Below, piece by piece: positions 59,325 to 64,000 of a stretch of 64,000 bases of DNA. The notes beneath the pieces are model-generated. The model was not told the origin of the DNA. It worked only from the letters and a program-made list of their open reading frames with translations, and did no database searches. Source of the DNA: Homarus americanus (lineage: Eukaryota; Arthropoda; Malacostraca; Decapoda; Nephropidae); NCBI RefSeq assembly GCF_018991925.1, contig NW_024724368.1, positions 5,234,545 to 5,298,544 of the forward strand. The letters run 5' to 3'. Every line of letters starts with the position of its first letter. Position 1 is the first letter of the stretch. The position numbers were made by a program, and so were the translations under genes.

Positions 59325-59715
59325 GGGTTTTTTCGGTTTGATAAACTGCATTTCTTTATAAAAACACATTAATCTGACGTAGTTTTACATTCTAATTTAG
59401 AAAATATCTATATTTTTTGAGGAATCAGTGGAAAGTACTGAAAATTAAAAAACAAATATTTAGGGCTCTGAATAGAGGTAACAGGCTAACCTTTGTGATG
59501 TTTTCGGTGTTTAGTATATGATGGTGGTGCTGTTTGCAAAAGCGAATCTTACCATTTTGTAGACCAGGAAAGGTTAGGGAAGGTTTTCAAAGGTTTGTTT
59601 GGTGTTTCTAAAAAAAATTAATATTTTTGAAATTAGAATGTAAAATTAAGTCAGCTTAATGTGATTTTATTGAGAAAAAAAAATGAAGTTCATCAAATCC
59701 GAAAGATCCAGAAAA
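59325..59715. repeat. MITE-like element with about 80-bp inverted repeats
   Basis: The left arm 59336-59413 (GGTTTGATAAACTGCATTTC to TTTTACATTCTAATTTAG) pairs with the right arm 59622-59705 (AATTAGAATGTAAAATTAAG to ATGAAGTTCATCAAATCCG), with some mismatches. No ORF inside. Target duplication not resolved. Confidence 0.75.
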
Positions 59716-59719
59716 ACTG

Positions 59720-60125
59720 ATGTAGGTATAATGAAGAAAAAAATATTTTATTTCAAGTAAAAGTGCCCACGATATACGGTGGTGCATGAGTTGATGTTTC
59801 TACCACCAATTGAATTCTTGTATAGTGTAGATAGAGAAGCGAATGAAATACATTTCAACGGTATCGTGGCATGACGGATTTCTCCCGCCTGCGGCATCAA
59901 TAGTACATAATTCACCAGTGCACTCAGTTGACAAAGGTTATAAGTACAACATTTGCTACTCATTTAGTCATTATTAACAAAAGGTAGTATTTCAATTAGG
60001 TGTTTGTTCTTCCCATTCTAATAGTATAGGTTAAAACTTAAAATGTTGTTCATTTTAATGTACACTGTATCCGATTACCTATAGTTATTCGTCTATTTAT
60101 CTGTGTGGAAAATTAATGCTCTAAA
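59720..60125. other. Noncoding stretch
   Basis: Nothing recognised. Confidence 0.5.
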
Positions 60126-60129
60126 GTAG

Positions 60130-61700
60130 TATTCCAAAATTTGTTTAACTCACAAGGTTAAGTTGTACGCAAGGAGTTAAGTCAGCATACATGTATTTAC
60201 AAGGATGTATTCTCGCACTAATGAGATTCAGTTACATTACTCTTTAGTTGATGTTTTCTTTTCTGCGAGGTTAAGTTCAACTCAAGAAAATATTTTTTCT
60301 TGCACATGATGTTACGTTGTCCTCAGGAGGTTGTCTTCCTCATGAAGCTATGTAATACACCTTTTCACATATCTGTTGAGACATTGTTACATAACTATTT
60401 GACAAATTTCATAACCGAATGACAGAACACATATCGAATGACAATCTAAAATAATTGTTGGTGGTATGTCATTCTCCAAGTGTTACATTCTCAAACTATA
60501 TGTAGACTGTCGGTTTATTGTTCACGTCTGTCAACTTCATAACTTATGTCAATCACTTCCGTTAGCATGAACGAACAGTTATTTTAGATTGTCATTCGGT
60601 ATGTGTTCTGTAATTCGGTTATGAAATTTGTCAAATAGTTATGTAACAATGTCTCAACGGATATGTGAAAAGGTGTACTCAAAAGGTTTTGATCAAGATG
60701 AGAAGTTGTCTTACAATAATTTTATTAGGTTAAGTTGTATTAAACAGGTTTAGTCGTAATCAAACAGTTAGCTTTGTCAACAGGTGAAATTAGTTTTACT
60801 TGCAATGTTAAGTTATTCACAAGAGGATATTTTAATCAAAATGTAAAGTTATCTCACTCTAGTCCTAGTAGTTAAATTGTATCCAAGAGGTTGTCCTGCT
60901 CAAGAGGTAAAGTTTTCTTACGCGTGTGATTAATTGAATTCAAGTGGCTAAGTTTTCATATACTCAAGAGATCAATCTGTACTCAAAAGATTAAGTTATC
61001 TTGCTCCAAAGTTTAAGTTTTCTTACTCAAGAGGTAAAGTTGTGTTGCTAAAGAAGTGAAGTTGTGCTCAAGATGTTAAGTTATTTTCAAGAGGATTTGT
61101 ATTCACTAGGTTAAAATATCATTGTTAGAGGCTAAGTTGTCTTAATCAAAAAATTACATTGTTTTACCCTAGAGATTAGATGGACTTAATTAAGAGCTTG
61201 CATTTTTCACCTGGTTGTAGTGTGCTCAAAAGATGTAAATTATACTCAATAGGTTGCAACATATTCAAGAGGTTCCATTGAATTCAAGAGACTAGTTTTG
61301 TATTCCAGAGGTTTACTTGTTCTCAAGAGGTTAAATTATAATAAAAATGTTTCGTTGTATTTAAGCGGTTACGTTGTAGTCAAGATGTTAATATGTACGC
61401 AACCTTTCTAATTTCAGAGGTTAAGTTTCATTTAAGAAGTATAATATGTATTCAAGAGCTTAACAGATTCAAGTGATCAAGATATATTCATGTGATAAAG
61501 ATTTCTCAGTAAGAGGTTGTCTTACTCACATGATAAGTTATATTCAGAGTTTAAGTTGTATTTAAGCTGTACACAAGAGATTAAGCTTACTCCAGAATTT
61601 ACGTTGTTTTACCCACGAGGTTGTCTTAATCAAGAAGTCAAGTTGTATTCAAAAGGTTAAGTAAACCTCAAGAGTTAACCTGTATTCATCATGTCATATT
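60130..61700. repeat. Long degenerate satellite, about 25-30-bp unit
   Basis: Dozens of decayed units around AGGTTAAGTTGTACTCAAG. Interrupted by a MITE at 60356-60677. Confidence 0.85.
60356..60677. repeat. MITE with 104-bp near-perfect terminal inverted repeats
   Basis: Arms 60356-60459 and 60574-60677 (TACACCTTTTCACATATCTG ... and its complement) are inverted with very few differences around a 114-base spacer. The ends are TACACC...GGTGTA, compatible with a TA target site as in Tc1/mariner-type MITEs. Confidence 0.9.
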
Positions 61701-61811
61701 CACAAGAAGAGGTTGTACCAGGGATTCTGAGATTAATCAGGGGTTCTCAAACTTTTTTTCAGCAGGTACTCCCTGAGTTATCACACCGTCGACACTAAAT
61801 TCAACACAGAG

Positions 61812-61975
61812 TGGTACTATACCGGATATTGTAAAAATTTTGAAATGGTGATTACTTTATTAAGCAATAAGCATTAACAACTAATTCAATGTACAGTACA
61901 ATGGTACTACACTGGAAATTGTAAAATTTTTGAAATGATGATTACTTTATTAAGCAAGTACGGCTGCATTAACAC
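61812..61975. repeat. Tandem duplication, about 90-bp unit
   Basis: TGGTACTATACCGGATATTG to TGATTACTTTATTAAGCAA occurs twice (61813 and 61901) with few differences, in the terminal region of the hAT element. Confidence 0.8.
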
Positions 61976-62333
61976 ATTGTTAGAACAATCTGTTAATGTT
62001 AAGACAGTATTTCAATTATGACAACCAATATTAAGTTTCATCGTAAAAGATGTGCCTGTTTTGCGGAAACTTATTTCTCAATTCGAGGAGCAGTGTCAGA
62101 CAAGGATACTCGAAGGCCACACTCCATTTTCAGCCGGGCCCGATATTTAGTTTTCTTGTTCAACAACACCAAAAATCCTTGCTCACATATATAAGTACTA
62201 GGAAACGTCAGCAAAGACTTCACAGCAACTACAGCAGGGCACTATTCACTTGTTTTCTTACCATAACTTGGTCAGGGGAATTGTTTCAATTGTAACCCTT
62301 GCAAAAGAGTCATTCACCAACTCGAGGTCTTGC

Positions 62334-63250
62334 ATAAGAACATAGGAAAATAAGGAGTCTGCAATTGGCCGGTTGGCCTGTGCATGGCAGCTCCTGTCGA
62401 GAGTTACTACCACTATCATTCTTGAATCTATCTAGCCTCCTTTTAAAACTTTCCAGCATTCCAGCACTTACTACAAGGTTGTTAAACTTGTTCCACTCGT
62501 CCACCACCTTATTTGTGAACCAGTTCCTTCCGATCTCCCTCCTAAACCTAAACTTATCCAACTTAAATCCGTTGCTACGAGTCCTATCCTGCTCGGATAT
62601 TATAAGAACTTTATCTATATCCCCTTTATTGATTCCTTTCACCCACTTAAATTCTTCTATCATATCTCCCCGCACTCTTCGTCTTTCTAGGAAATGTAAG
62701 TTTAGTTTCTTTAACATATCTTGATATGGAAGGTTTCTAAGTCCCGGAATCATATTCGTCATTCTTCGCTGCACCGACTCCAGTGAATTGATATCCATTC
62801 TATAATAAGGGCACCAGAACAGAACTGCATAATCAAGGTGCGGCCTGACTAGCGCAAGATATAGTTCCAATAAGACCTCTGCACTCTTATTGCTTACACT
62901 TCTAGATATAAAATCTAATACTCTGTTTGCCTTATTTCGAACATTAACTCACTGTTTTCTAGGCCGTAGGTCCGGGCTTATAAATACCCCTAGGTCTCTT
63001 TCACAAGTCGACTTCTCTAGGTTGATGTTGTTAAGGCTGTATACATTGACAGTATTTGTTCTTCCAATATTAAGTACGCTGCACTTGCTGGTGTTGAATT
63101 TCATTTGCCATTTTTCTGACCACTCCTGCAGTTTATTTAAATCCTCCTGTAGTGCATTTGCATCCTGCCTTGAAATAATCTGCCGCCCTATTTTGGTGTC
63201 ATCCGCAAACTTACTTATGTCACTGCTGATTCCAGTATCTAGATCGTTTA
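62334..63250 (-). mobile_element. CR1 LINE 3' part inserted in the hAT element
   Basis: Reads SLNNINLEKSTCERDLGVFI, then a TGA in frame near 62950, VRNKANRVLDFISRSVSNKS, LYLALVRPHLDYAVLFWCPY, RRMTNMIPGLRNLPYQDMLK, RRRVRGDMIEEFKWVKGINK and NKVVDEWNKFNNLVVSAGML. Few frame breaks and close similarity to the 54757-56660 copy. 3' tail at about 62334. Confidence 0.92.
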
Positions 63251-64000
63251 TGTTGATCGTTCATGTATTCTTCTTGTATGTCATCTGGAAGAAGGTGCAC
63301 TTTAACGATGAATGGGTTTTTGATTAATTTGAATCCAGCTCACTTAGTTCAGGGAAATAAGACTGCAATTCCATCTGCACGGAAGACAGATGTGCCTGCA
63401 CTAGTTGCACCATTTGTAGTTTTCCAGTGCCTCACTAAGGTGTTCAAACATAATAAGTTTTTTGTCATTGACCTTACCCTCCCATAGCTCAGTTTCATGT
63501 TGAACTATTTGAGTTTGTCCACTGGTTATCGGACAATTTCTTGACGAACTCAAGCGGTTTTGTCTTGTTATCACGTTTGCAGAATTAAAAAACTCCTGTT
63601 TCAGTGACTCCTCTCTTGATATTACATTCTCCACGACAGCCAGAGAACCTCGGTGTAAAAAAGCAACACTTCTTCATTAGCACCAAACTCTTGGCACAGT
63701 CAGTGGATGAGTCGAGTATTGATGGCATTTACCATGTTTCAGGATTCGCCTTCTTCATTCTTCCTTGAAACCCCTATTGACGGCCAAGCATTGCTGGTGC
63801 TCCGTCAGTTGTGCACACACATTGTCCCAAGATAGTCCTTCAGCCACAAAAATGTGGAGATTTCAAGGAAAATGTCTTCGCCTCTTGTAGTAGACTCCAG
63901 AGCACAATAGAACAAGAAATTCTCATTGAAATCTCCACAGCTGATGTATTGCACAAACACGAGTAGGTGGGAACAACCAGCAACATCTGTCAACTCGTCA

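Larger units (their letters stand above)
61739..64000 (-). mobile_element. hAT transposon of ZBED5-like type, split by a CR1, runs off the window
   Basis: The end CAGGGGTTCTCAAACTTTTT at 61739 has the form of a hAT terminal repeat. Minus-strand pieces from the right: TDVAGCSHLLVFVQYISCGD and FLFYCALESTTRGEDIF (63993-63805); CTTDGAPAMLGRQ followed by a stop; a middle frame 63634-63401; the NPFIVKVHLLPDDIQEE segment (about 63330-63270); then, beyond the CR1, LLTFPSTYICEQGFLVLLNK and SLSDTAPRIEK (about 62235-62060), the hAT C-terminus. Inactive. Confidence 0.85.

Overview
This is a repeat-rich eukaryotic genomic window, not a bacterial one. It holds a 13-exon gene with GT-AG (and one GC-AG) introns, nine long (TA)n tracts, several classes of LINE, a Penelope-like element, hAT and Harbinger transposons, and a short interstitial (TTAGG)n telomere-type tract. 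That mix points to an arthropod, most likely a decapod crustacean. The taxon is inferred from repeat style and was not tested.

The one host gene I can support runs on the + strand from 25587 to 57415. It is an Amt/MEP-family ammonium transporter. All 13 coding exons join in frame to a 634-residue protein, ATG to TGA. The twin pore histidines (H284, H440), the family aspartate (D276), the phenylalanine gate (F223, F334) and the recruitment-site tryptophan (W263) are all present. A TATA/CCAAT promoter candidate with an ATG-free leader and a good donor lies 16 kb upstream (9096-9414) and could be its 5' end.

Layout: 1-4400 holds tandem minisatellites and a 170-bp triplication with a conserved hairpin. 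4830-13810 holds decayed LINEs and a Penelope-like element between two (TA)n tracts. 13820-16540 and 23270-24380 hold two unnamed dispersed repeat families and a 33-bp minisatellite. 18880-22715 holds LINE fragments, including an RNase H-bearing element killed in its catalytic motif. 24770-27490 holds RT relics around exon 1. 25587-57415 is the transporter, whose introns carry a Jockey-type LINE split by other repeats, a hAT element inside a CR1, a gypsy-class LTR element with integrase upstream of reverse transcriptase, a foldback element, and a Harbinger element inside a CR1. 57416-61740 holds degenerate satellites and two MITE-like inverted repeats. 61739-64000 is a ZBED5-like hAT element interrupted by a CR1.

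The most unusual signal is in the transporter introns. In at least three of them (before exons 9, 10 and 11) the intron contains a degenerate tandem array whose unit is a copy of the downstream exon's own 3' splice acceptor and first coding bases, and the real acceptor is the last unit. Two more introns (before exons 8 and 13) have weaker candidates. I know of no name for this arrangement.
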